Source: Sistotremastrum niveocremeum HHB9708 (lineage: Eukaryota; Basidiomycota; Agaricomycetes; Sistotremastrales; Sistotremastraceae). Taken from it: 64,000 bases of DNA. The stretch covers positions 106,225 to 170,224 of the forward strand of contig KV419404.1 of assembly GCA_001630475.1 (NCBI GenBank). The letters are read 5' to 3'. Shown piece after piece: positions 11,600 to 22,732 of the stretch. Each line of letters starts with the position of its first letter. Position 1 is the stretch's first letter. The translations under genes and the position numbers were made by a program. The notes under the pieces were generated by a model. It did not search any database, was not told the DNA's origin, and saw nothing but the letters and a program-made list of their open reading frames with translations.

Positions 11600-13480
11600 G
11601 CGGTCGCGGACAACTTGAACGCGTCCGTCTATCTCCGCTGCCTTCATCAACGTCGAGCCAAGGAATTCGAAAGAAAATGATATGCGCTGCAAAGGACTCC
11701 CATGTGTCTAAGAAGGCTTCTACATTGGAATCATGTCTGGCAGGTTGTAAGGTATGAAATTTCAACGATTCAGACTGAACACGAAGGCCTTACTCTACAC
11801 TAGCTGGTAATCAGGTCTCAATTTCAGCACGCCTTTGCTTTCTGGATGCCATTGTCTGCTTTGGATCTTGTATCTGTGTCACTGAACTGTCAACAACTTG
11901 CGTCCTTGAATAAATCTCTACCACTGGACTGAACCGCATCGATAATACGACCTTGCATAAACAGTCACGGTCGTCTTTGGCACGATTTTCACCTGTGTCC
12001 GAGTCTTTGTTGAATAGGTATCGGCCCCCTATCGCTTGGCTGCGCTCTTAGTCTAATATTCCATCAGTCTGCAGCTATTTGGCTATGCGTGGATCAGTCT
12101 TCAGCGAATTACTTCAACGAGGTTTCACATTCTTTGTACGTACCTGATCTCCTCATAGAACCATTGCTTATCGACTCATAGGATGCGTACGAGCGTGGAC
12201 TCTTCGTTCGGCTTCACAAGCCGAATTGTCTGAGCACGGCTGTTCCAGCCAAACGATGAGGTGAATTTCCCTCTCGGCACACTCTCTACAGTATATCAAA
12301 TATAGAGCAAGTTGTTCAAACTCCACGGGACCAACTCCTTGCCTAGTCTCAAAATTTACCAAAAGCATTTCGAGCCTAATCTGGGATACCGTCGAGTTTG
12401 CCAATGCTATTGATTGTCTGATCCAATGACTGTCTCACACGTCTTCCCAGACTGTTGAACGTTGAAGCAAGTGGGCCTGGTTATTTCGGAGACTTTGCGC
12501 TCGCCGATCTTGAACTTGTCCGACGAATCTGGCAAAGCGACTGGCAAAGCAATGGCAGAAGCATAAGAAGCATAAGAAGCCGGAGAAGCTTCCCAGAGCG
12601 TTCAACACCTCCTGTCTGACCTCCGCTTCGCGCTCTCTCTGCTGAATGTTATGCACATGTTATGCTCGAGCATTATCTCCCATCAGCCATCAACTCGCCG
12701 ACATGTCATGAAGCAGGTATTCGCCTGCTATATCTTGCTGCCGAAGGATTACCGTTGAGACGCGCATAAGGCATAGATCCAACTGCGACCTTGAACAGTG
12801 TAACTTCGTCCTGGTGCTTGTCGTGTCTCTACTGTGAGGATCGGTATGCGCACCGTGTGCAAAGCTGGATCCCTTGCTTTGGAGTAGCTGATGGGACCTC
12901 GACATTCAATGTGCAGGCCTATGGAAGATTCAAGAACTTGTCAATGACTCGACTGGTACGACTGCACCATATGAGAATTTCCACGGCGTAACTAGGAATA
13001 TTTCTCCAGGAAAGAGGTGCTGAACATCGACCGTGCTGCTCTATTCATGTATCACTGGCGTCAAACTCGACATCATGCAAACACTCTCTGAGCTATTGTG
13101 GCACATCGGGGCTCAGTTTAGTTCCTCAAGCAATCAAGGATGTTACCCGATGTGCAGATCTTTGACACGATCTCTTGTCGCTTCTGTCCAGATAGCTCTT
13201 CCCTCGATTTTGAACGAGCAACGTTAGCCTATGATGTGCCCGCAAGCGATTCCATAATTGCGCTTGAAGTGTACTCGGCTTTCATCAATTTACTGCTATC
13301 GAGTACGGGTGCCAGTGAGAGGTTTTCCGCATTCGCCTCCAGTCTTTGATATGCTCGAGGGGTATCACTCATTTCGGGGTCAAAATCGATTTTGTCAATT
13401 CTCATTGCATCAACACTATTAACTACGTTACTCCGATTTCGGCGACGTTGAAATGACAGGACAGGCTGTATAGCAGACAA
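11600..13480. repeat. Second copy of the segment upstream of MVP1
   Basis: Matches about 1541-3300 with scattered changes, e.g. GCTGGTAATCAGGTCTCAAT at 1733 and 11,804, and the CPDSxSL coding-like patch near 3090 and 13,190. The stretch at about 12,400-12,930 has no counterpart in the first copy. One relic unit (11,860-12,340) is present instead of two. No intact gene is visible. Confidence 0.65.
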
Positions 13481-13669
13481 TAACTCAAGGCGCGCTTATC
13501 ATATACGCACTTTTTTGGCTCATGATTTCTTGACTCGGTGAATGTCATATTAAGAGGGAGAGATCGAGAAGGGGTGACAACATTTGCGGCTGAACCGCGA
13601 GAAGAATAGAAATGTGTTCTGTGTGAATTGCATTAGCAGAGGTGACAAAAGGAAAGGGGTAATGGACTT

Positions 13670-13970
13670 ATCTATTGACGCGAGCTTAGAGTTGAGGAAA
13701 CTGGAGAGGCAAGTCAGGGAAAGATCATAGAGCGCAGACGCAGATGACTTGGCTCTCGTCGTTGGGTAGAAGCCAAACGCAACTCACAATGCGACCTTGC
13801 GGAGCGTACGACCCAGAATATAGCACTCATTCTCCTGCCCATAGAACATCCGATCCCGCCCGACCACGACAATAACCTTGTCGCCGTATTATTCGCTAGC
13901 GAATACCCCAGGGCAGGAGAGAGTGGCTTAACATCTGGGTCGATGCTGGGAGCGGGCCACAGTAGGCGAG
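13670..13970 (-). repeat. Hairpin-family repeat copy, reverse
   Basis: Diverged relative of the arm at 3515-3968, including ATAATACGGCGACAAGG in reverse sense. The hairpin core is at 13,867-13,883 (CGACAA / TTGTCG). It forms a loose inverted pair with the copy at 14,955-15,310. Confidence 0.7.
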
Positions 13971-14146
13971 TTTGTCATGAGATGTGTGAGGGCTAGAGCA
14001 TGGAGATTCATAAGAGACCTAAACAGAGGGAAGATGAAGACGAACCTGGAAGTATTTGCGTATGAATGGTGTGGACGTCGTATCGTCGCTTGAGACATCG
14101 AGCTCGACTTCCCCACCAACACCTGCCCTGCCGATGGGCCCGACCA

Positions 14147-14163
14147 CGACAGAAATCCTGTCG
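14147..14163 (-). repeat. Hairpin core, reverse
   Basis: Short copy of the conserved core. In sense orientation: CGGCGACAGGATTTCTGTCG followed by TGGTCGGGCC. The stem is CGACAG/CTGTCG. Confidence 0.6.
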
Positions 14164-14448
14164 CCGCTTTGTACGCAAAAGACAAAAGGTGGGTCGGTGA
14201 GGAAGCGGCGTAAGGAGAGATCGATGGTGCAAATCGACCGTAGTGAGAGTGGGGAACTAATCCCAAGCGCGCTGGTAATTATGCAAAATTGCGACTTGCG
14301 CTGCTATGAAGAGCATCCAAGGTATCCAGATCACTTTGACGGTCATTGCTGTATCTGAGTCAAGCAACCAAGAGGAAATCGTCCAGAACGAGAAAGCTGG
14401 GTCAGTCGTCAAGCATAAGATGCTGTCGGATGCTGCCGTGGTTTTGAT

Positions 14449-14930
14449 TTTGACCACTTTCGACGCTTGTCTGCTATATGGAACTCTTGTTAGATACCCT
14501 CAAGCCCTTATCTCCAGATGAGCATAGTATACCCTTCAATATTCATCATTAGTCCCGAATGGGCCCCTTCTCAGCAGATAATGATGTTGCTCTCCTCTGT
14601 GCGCTTCAGGGACTGGGCCGCTGTCTCTCAAAATATTCTCGAACTAAAGGGGCATTTCGATCTATGACTGACACTCTTGACTTTGACCACTTTCGACGCT
14701 CGTCTGCTATATGGAACTCTCGTTAGAAAGGCTCAAACCCTTTTCCCCAGCTCGCATAGTATACCCTTTAATATTCATCATTAGTCCCAAATGAGCCACG
14801 TCTCAGTCTTGACTGCAGGCAGTTGGTCACGATATTGCTCTCCTCTTTGCGCTCAGGGACTGGACCGCTGTCTCACAATATTCTCGAACTAAAGGGGCAT
14901 CTCAACCTAGGACTGACACACCGAAGAATA
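14449..14930. repeat. Two tandem copies of a ~240-bp unit
   Basis: Shared blocks include GACCACTTTCGACGCT, ATGGAACTC, AGTATACCCTT, AATATTCATCATTAGTCCC and TATTCTCGAACTAAAGGGGC. Unit 1 starts near 14,449 and unit 2 near 14,690. Non-coding. Confidence 0.8.
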
Positions 14931-14954
14931 TTTCTACAAAAGAATTTGACTTAT

Positions 14955-15310
14955 TTGAAACTCTGTTCTCCATCTTGCTCCCCACTTCCATGCTCTGGTC
15001 GATTCCCAGCATCGACCCACATGTTCTGCCGCTCTCTCCCGCCCTTGGGTATGCGCTATCGAATAATTCGGCGACAAGGTTATTGTCGTGGTCGTGCCTG
15101 ATCGGATGTTCAACGTGGCGGGAGAATGAGTCGTGCAATACTATCCTGTCTCGTACCCCCGGCACGAACGCATCGCGAGATGCGTCTGGCTTTGACTCAA
15201 CGACGAGTGCCAAGCCATCTGTGTCTGCGTCCTATGGCTCTTGCCTGACTCGCCTTTCCATCTTTCTCACTTCTGGGCTTGCGCTAAATGATGAGTTCAC
15301 GTCTTCGCTA
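14955..15310 (+). repeat. Hairpin-family repeat copy, forward
   Basis: Diverged relative of 4174-4627 (CTTGCTCCCCACTTCCA, CATGTTCTGCCGCTCTCTC). The hairpin core is at 15,072-15,088 (CGACAA GGTTA TTGTCG) followed by GTGGTCGTGCC, then GAGAATGAGTCGTGC. Confidence 0.75.
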
Positions 15311-17025
15311 GCTTATACTCGCTCCGCTGAATGACAACACAGGATATCTAAGTGTCATTGTCGTAGTATTGATTGTAGCCGCATGAAATGACCCGTCAAT
15401 TTCTCTCGCTTAGTATGATATCCATGTTGTCAACTATGAATTCGTTCATAATGCTACATATCTTAAGAGTCAATCAAGCTCCCAGCGGCTGGAGCTTAAT
15501 AGAGCAACAATTTTGAGAGCGGTCTGTCGTGGTCAGTGACACCAGTAGCTTCGGCGGGGTCTTCGAATGAGTACCTAGTCTCTCTATCAAGAGCGTTCCG
15601 TCGACAATCGACAGCGTTCATGATTCCAGCGTTTGCAGAATCTAGAATGTATAATCAGTGAAGGGGTGATCAGAAAATGAATGAAAATACCTTATGGAAA
15701 CCTCCCATTCGGTGCCGAATTTATTCAGCGAATGTGTGAGCTTGTGGCAACGACGGGATTTCGTGGGATTTCGTCGCCCTGCTCGACACTTCAGACAACG
15801 TGGATAGTGCATGAGAATAAAAGTTCACCTCATCAGCAGATGACATGACTGATAGCAAGTATCAGATATTATGTGCTCTTGAAGGGGCACTTGCGGATCA
15901 TGCCTGAGACGTCGACGGGATATTGATTCTTCGTTCAAACAATCTCTTAGCGCACCCAATTTTCGCCGATTAAATACCTAGACAGCGTCAATCAGTGTGG
16001 CGCTTGTAATGTACGGTGAACTCACTTAGCATGGGTCACTGAGGCCGGATATCTCACCCTGGGATATCTGACAGCACAGATTGTCAAGCGTCAAGACTGA
16101 ATGACGCCGGGGGTTGTCTTTGACCAGACTCGGAGGGACGAGGATAAGGAGACTGAGCACGACGTATCATTTCACAGCGTTCATGCAATCGAGCTCTCGT
16201 AAACTGGTGTATCCTGTCAAAGAGAACATTGGTGACTTGCCCACCAACCCCTTCTACCCAATGCGCCCGTCCACGACAGTACCCCTGTCGCCGAGGTCGC
16301 GCTAATGAATCAGACCAGGTAGGTGAGAAGAACAAAAGATGGATAGCGAGAATCAATCGTAGTAGGAAGTAGGGAAGAAGAAGAAGGTGTAAAAATTGGT
16401 AATAGAGTGTCAGGAATATATCGACAGTTAGAGAGGTTGTTCGAGCTCAGCCAAGCTCAGCAGGTCCGCTTGCGACGATGCCAGGTTACGAAGCGACCAT
16501 GAAGAGGATAGAGCTTTTTTGTGATATTATGTAGTGATGAGATGTTGTGAGATTTATAGCAGAATTGATGCAAGCCAGAGAGCGGAACAGCTCAAGCTTG
16601 CTTTGGCATTGCTGCAACGGCTGACCAGAAGACTGTGATCGCCGGTTATTCGTGCCGACCACAGAGCCCCGAAAATTCCACAGAAACGCTGAATAGTGGT
16701 AGCCTGAGTTTCTCATGAAGAGCCGTAGACAGACAATCTGGGTTCTACCAGAATGAGTCTTTGACGACAACCAGTGGAAGGGGAGATGACCAAACAAGAC
16801 CACATATGGCCCTACACCGCTCTTGCACTCTGCTGCACCGAGTTCCACCCCCTCTTCGAGCGAATAAGTGCAGGCGACTGTTCTGCTGACTTTTGACGAT
16901 ATCAATCCTGTCTGTAATTATTCGCCTTGGGAACGCTGGCTTGAACGAGCCCTTGACTCGCTATCGGCATCGTCAGTGGCTATAAACCCAGATTTCTCCG
17001 GAATCATTTCCCCCATTCCTGTTCC
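15311..17025. other. No gene recognised; one hairpin core at 16,274-16,290 (reverse)
   Basis: The core, read in reverse sense, is CGACAG GGGTA CTGTCG followed by TGGACGGGC. Other open frames here lack any conserved character or splice structure. Confidence 0.5.
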
Positions 17026-17600
17026 CTCCCGCCATCAGCCCTCTTGCTCACGGACCTGGTTCTTGAAAGGATGCATCATACAAGGTTGTCACTGGTTGAC
17101 TATACGACCACAGAGTACTGTGGTGGACGTGCCATGTATGGTTGAATGTATCCGCCGTGCTGTGAGAAGAGCCAAGCTTGTGTCTGTAGGGTATGCAGTC
17201 GACCTCGGCGACAATTTTCTTGTCGCCTCGTACTTCCTTTCAATGCGATTCTCGCTCATGGACCTGGTTATTCAAAGGATGCATCATACGAGGCTGTCAC
17301 TGGCTGGCAATACGACTACAGGGTACTGTAGCGGTCGTGCCTTGTATGGTTGAATGTATTCGCCGTGCTGTGAGGAGAAGTTAGCTCTTGTTTGGAGGTT
17401 ATCCGGTCAACTTCATCAACAACATCCGGATCTTCGCCGTCTTGTCCCTTTATCATCAGCCTCTCTCTCGCTCATGGACCTGGTTCTTCCAAGGATGCAT
17501 CATATGAGGTTGTCACTGGTTGTCAACACGGTTGCAGGGTACTGTAGCGGTCGTGCCTGTGTATGAAGCAATGCATCCGCCGTGCCATGAGGAGAGGTTA
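17026..17600. repeat. Three tandem ~210-bp units, each with a hairpin core
   Basis: Unit starts are near 17,026, 17,247 and 17,456. Shared blocks are CTCATGGACCTGGTT (unit 1 CTCACGG), AAGGATGCATCATA, TTGTCACTGG and CGCCGTGCTGTGAG. The hairpin cores are CCACAG AGTA CTGTGG (17,108-17,123), CTACAG GGTA CTGTAG (17,316-17,331) and TTGCAG GGTA CTGTAG (about 17,532). Each is followed by a variant of (G/C)GG(T/A)CGTGCC. The third pairs through two G-U wobbles. Confidence 0.85.
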
Positions 17601-18160
17601 GCCGTTGGATGCAAGGGATGGCCTCAACAACAAGATCTCTGGCGTTGCTCAAAGCGGGACCATATCCTCAGCATCCTTTAGGTTCATTACTGTGAGGCTC
17701 GGTGCGTACACTCTCTTTTCCCTCATTGATACCGTGCCCATTTTTGGCTTCTAGGTCAAGGGCGTTCCCCGCGGCCGGCCAGTCCAAGCCTCGCGATGCG
17801 AAGCATGTCATAAGATTGCCTTTATCGACGTGATATAATTTGGCCCGTACCGAATAACGCCAAATCCCCCATACCTCGAACTTATCGACGTGATTGGATC
17901 GCGCCGCATAATTCTGTACATCCCGGTGTCCTTCATACACCTCCGTTGTATTCTCATGCACATAATAGTATAACATGTATCGCGGATAGAACAAAGCTGC
18001 ACGAGAACGACTGTAGTTTCGAGTACCTTCGCGGCAATTAAGACACGGAAAATTCGAGCATATGTTTACTTTGAGGTGGCTACCGCCGGAATTTTTACAC
18101 TATTTTTCGCCAACTCTTGTACCGGTTTCGTGGTGTATATAGTTCTTACCTATATCGCAG
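17601..18160. other. No gene recognised
   Basis: Intergenic sequence between the tandem repeat and the POL3 promoter, with a short repeated ATCGACGTGAT near 17,825 and 17,885. Nothing else supported. Confidence 0.5.
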
Positions 18161-18167
18161 CGCTCAA

Positions 18168-18195
18168 CACGCGATTTCAGGGCACGGGGACGCGT
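18168..18195. promoter_or_regulatory. MCB-type cell-cycle boxes upstream of POL3
   Basis: A perfect MluI cell-cycle box ACGCGT lies at 18,190-18,195, about 96 bp upstream of the POL3 start, with a near-match ACGCGA at about 18,168. In yeasts MBF (Mbp1/Swi6) binds ACGCGT and drives G1/S transcription of replication genes including DNA polymerases. Assignment to POL3 is by position only. Confidence 0.5.
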
Positions 18196-18290
18196 TGTCA
18201 CGCCGTGACGAGCGCGCTCCTGTTTCCATCCACCAACCGACCGTTTTAAACCACTTCTTGAGTGCATAACAGTCGCTTGAGCTCTCAATC

Positions 18291-21200
18291 ATGGTCGCTA
18301 GTGGGGAGGTTTCTCCCGGCTCGAAAGAAAACAAAGTCCGGGAACTGTGAGTGATCGTTCAGAGCCACCCTAATAAGATTGTTCACGAGGCCGCCGTTTG
18401 AATAGAGTCAAGCCGTCTTCAGACGAGCCAGCAACGAAGAAAAGAAAGCTTGAATCGAGTAACACAGGGAAGGGACTGACTCGGAATGAAGAGTCTTTCG
18501 CCGACGTCCTGGAGAGGTTGCGTGGCCAAGCAAGTGAAACGACAGCTTGTGAGTGTATCGAATTGTGCCCGTGACGCTTCTCGATTCTATCTCCCTCTAT
18601 AGCGGCGGAAGGTGGAGCAGATCAATGGGCTCGGCCGCCCCTTCCTGACATCAAAGAAAAGCGAGATGCCATTAGTAAGCCGCCTTTGTGTAGGTTGGGC
18701 TCGATCTGACTTTGCGTTAGTCTTTCAACAAATCGACATTGAAGAGTATGCCGAAGCTTCGGGTGGCATGGTCATTCGCATGTATGGAGTGACCATTGAT
18801 GGCCACAGCGTCCTTGCCAACGTCTCGGATTTCTTGCCGTATTTCTATGTTCCAGTGCCTCGCGGATTGACACTGGAAGATCTGGGCCCGCTCAGGGATC
18901 ACATTAATCAGAAGCAAGGCCATCACGTCCGAAAGATTGAAGTTGTAAAGAAACACACTCTACTGGGGTATAAGGGCGACGATGTACCTTCATTCCTGAA
19001 ACTGACATTGGCCGAGCAAAAATCAGTCCCACGAATTCGAGATGAGTCACCTTCTCTGATATATACTGCACATTACTTATCTTTTGCCATGATGATTACG
19101 GATGTTCGAGAGAGGAGAATGCGACTTTCGAGGTGTTTTCTCGCCCGACATCGCCACTTTTGAAAGCAATATTGGATATACATTGCGCTTCATGATCGAT
19201 ACGAAAGTAGTGGGAATGAACTGGATTGAGATCCCCGCGGGCAACTATAGACTGCGCGACAAAGGCTCCAAGCTTTCGCACTGTCAAATCGAGGTGGACG
19301 TCAAATGGAACGAATTTATTTCGCATCCACCTGAGGGAGAGTGGTCGAAAATCGCGCCCCTTCGGATTCTCAGCTTTGATATTGAGTGTGCCGGGCGAAA
19401 GGGTATTTTCCCCGAGGCGCAGGTGGATCCGGTTATCCAGATTGCTAACATGGTGACACGCCAGGGTAAGTCTAAACATTACGTATATTCCGCTTTCTTA
19501 AACCGGCCATCAGGTGAAAGCAAGCCATTCATTCGCAACGTATTTACCCTGAACACTTGCTCTCATATTGTGGGGTCTCAAGTTATCGAATTCGACAGCG
19601 AGCTCAAACTTTTGGAATCATGGCGAGATTTCTTGCAGCAAGTCGATCCAGATCTGGTGATAGGATACAACATTGGCAATTTCGATCTGCCTTATCTTTT
19701 AGACCGTGCCAAAGCCCTTAAATCCAAGAGGTTCAATTATTTCGGGCGATTGAAAGGTACATAATCCTTCTTGCCATGAAAGCAAGTTATTGAACATGGT
19801 TCATTCTCCAGATATTCCCACTGTAGTGAAAGATGCTCACTTCTCGTCGAAGGCTTTCGGTCAGCGTGATTCCAAGGAAACGAATATGGAAGGTCGACTT
19901 CAGATGGATATTCTGCAGTACATGCAACGAGAACAGAAACTAAGAAGCTACACGCTAAACTCTGTTTGCGCTCAGTTCTTGGGCGAACAGAAGGAAGACG
20001 TGCATTATTCGGTTATCACCGACTTGCAGAATTATTCGCCTGAGACTAGACGGCGCCTGGCGGTCTACTGTTTGAAAGTGAGATGACAACTCAGTCTGTG
20101 ACTCTCGTTCACTGACTCCGGATTCAAGGATGCATATCTTCCACAACGACTGATGGACAAATTGATGTGTTTCATCAACTATATCGAAATGGCCCGTGTG
20201 ACTGGTGTTCCATTCAATTACCTCTTATCACGAGGCCAGTCGATCAAGGTCTTATCGCAGCTCTACCGAAAAGCGAATGAAGAGGGCTACGTCATTCCTT
20301 CCATGAAAGGCGAAGGTCAGTCTATATCTTGGACGGCGCTTCGTTGTATTGATGTGGCTTTCAGGCACGGACGAGCAATATGAAGGTGCTACCGTCATCG
20401 AGCCAAAAAAGGGATACTATGATTCTCCTATTGCGACCTTGGATTTCGCTTCTCTATACCCCTCTATCATGATGGCGCATAACCTGTGTTATACCACCCT
20501 AGTAGATCCGGACACCATCAAACGTCTGGGCCTTGAAAAAGACAAGGATTATGTGAGGACTCCCAACAATGGTACGACCTCACCTACTTATTATCTTACA
20601 TCCTAACATTCAAGCAGACTTCTTCATAACGCCGACTAGACGAAAAGGATTGCTGCGAACCATTCTCGAAGATCTGATATCGGCCCGAAAGAGAGCGAAA
20701 GCAGACCTGAAAGTCGAGAAGGACCCTTTCAAGAGAGCGGTGTTGGATGGTCGCCAGTTGGCCTTGAAGGTCTCTGATCGCTTTTATGTCACTCCGCTTC
20801 GGCTGACAATATTTGCAGATTAGTGCAAATTCCGTGTACGGTTTTACGGGCGCTACCGTCGGCAAACTTCCCTGCCTTCCAATTTCATCGAGTACCACGG
20901 CCTATGGTCGTCAAATGATCGAAAAGACGAAGGCTCAAGTCGAAGAAACTTATACTATCGCAAACGGTTATACACACGATGCGGAAGTTATATATGGAGA
21001 TACTGATTCCGTCATGGTCAAGTTTGGGCCAAATGATTTGGAGACTGTCATGCGATTAGGTATCCAATACATTCCACGAGTTCATTGACACGCGCTGACG
21101 GGCCTGAGTATAGGAGCTGAAGCTGCGGCATTGGTTACCCAAAGTTTCGTAGCACCGATTAAGTTGGAATTCGAGAAGGTGTATTATCCGTATCTGCTCA

Positions 21201-22306
21201 TTAACAAGAAGCGATACGCAGGATTGTATTGGACCAAGCCTGAGAAATATGACAAAATGGATTCTAAAGGTATCGAGGTATGTACTCTATTTATCGGGCG
21301 GTTTCCGTTTTTGACATGTACGCCAGACGGTCCGTCGAGATAACTGCCGATTGGTATCGACTGTCATTGAGACATGCCTGCATAAGATGTTGATCGATCG
21401 AGACGTCAAAGGGGCGGAACGGTAGGGTTATTCACTGGTACTGCGCCTGTTGCTCATTGTCTCCAGATATGCCAAGCATGTCATTGCCGACCTTCTCCAA
21501 AACAAAGTGGATATGTCACAACTGGTGATCACAAAAGCCCTTGCGAAGACGGACTATGCGGGAAAACAAGCGCACGTGGAACTTGCAGAACGAATGAAGC
21601 AACGCGATGCGGGTTCAGCTCCCGCACTCGGCGATCGAGTTGCGTATGTGATCATTAAAGGAATGAAGGGAGCTGCTGCGTATGAGAAGTCGGAAGATCC
21701 GCTCTATGTCCTGGAAAACAATATCCCGATCGATACCAAGTATTACTTGGACAATCAACTGTCGAAGCCCTTGATGAGAATCTTCGAACCTGTTCTGGGG
21801 GACAAGGCGCAAAATCTGTGTAAGTGCTTGGCCGGGCTGTGGTATCTTGATTGTACTGATATGCTATCCAGTGGTGGGAGATCATACGCGAACGATTACG
21901 ATAGCGACGCCTTCCGTCGGAGGGTTGATGAAATTCGCCGTGAAGACGGCAACATGCTTGAGCTGCAAGACGCCTCTGAAAGCGAAAAATAGCGTTGCGA
22001 GTAAGCGGACTACCACTGCCCGAGCGATTGTTTACTAAATACGACACGGTCATAGATGGAGCGCTTTGCAACAATTGCCGACCTCGAATGAAAGAACTCT
22101 ACATGAAACAGGTCGCGCAGACCAGTCAGACGCAAGTTAACTACTCGCGGTTGTGGACTCAATGTCAGCGATGTCAGGGATCATTGCATCAAGATGTGTT
22201 ATGTTCGAGTAAGGATTGTCCGATTTTCTACATGCGGAAGAAAGCACAGAAAGATGTGGAAGATTCGGTCGCGCTTTTGGAGAGGTTCGAGCAGGATATG
22301 TGGTGA
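18291..22306 (+). CDS. POL3: DNA polymerase delta catalytic subunit
   Basis: Replicative family-B polymerase: lagging-strand synthesis with 3'-5' proofreading. I assemble 16 exons: 18,291-18,346; 18,406-18,548; 18,603-18,674; 18,721-19,041; 19,100-19,465; 19,514-19,756; 19,812-20,077; 20,129-20,315; 20,365-20,571; 20,618-20,769; 20,819-21,059; 21,114-21,277; 21,327-21,421; 21,467-21,819; 21,872-22,000; 22,056-22,306. Exonuclease motifs are [19 protein letters not shown] and YCLKDAYLP. Polymerase motifs are [17 protein letters not shown] (A), [13 protein letters not shown] (B) and YGDTDSVMV (C). The C-terminus has CysA (CLSC...CNNC) and CysB (CQRC...CSSKDC, the iron-sulphur site). The fourth intron (19,042-19,099) appears to have AT...AC ends. 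All catalytic residues are present, so it should be functional. Confidence 0.97.
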
Positions 22307-22732
22307 AGAAAATGGCATACTTAATTCTTGTATTAATATTGCATGCATTGGGACAATTATCATTATTGACTTCATAGATCAAACGGAGGCTGGATTCAGT
22401 TGCTTGAGATCTAGTGCTGAGATTCATCCGGCCGAGATGCCGACAGTCAATGTCGGAAGCTGGCTTGCACCAGACTGGCCACTTTGGCTGAGAGCGATGG
22501 ATAGGGCGACCAGTTCGATACGGAATGTCCGCAAAATAATCAGGGAACGGTTCTCGTCAATTTGTCTGGCCTATTCCCTGCAGCGCTCGCGGGAGCCGTC
22601 GCAGCGTCTCTTGGTTTATCCTCACCGACGATCATGTCACCCTCACTCGCTGCTCTCTTGGTGCGCTCTGCTGTTCGATCCAAGCATATTTATCCCGTTG
22701 AGATGATTTCCTTCTAGAGACAGCACTGAGCC
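22307..22732. other. Intergenic, POL3 to kinase gene
   Basis: 426 bp holding the POL3 3' flank and the kinase promoter and leader. No separate gene seen. Confidence 0.6.

Noticed and set aside
11352-11765. 137-codon minus-strand frame
   Set aside because: It runs across the border of the inserted 751-bp element into duplicated sequence, so it is fortuitous.
13500-17600. CRISPR-like array from the regularly spaced hairpins
   Set aside because: Eukaryotic context, long variable units and no uniform short repeats; better explained as tandem and dispersed repeats.
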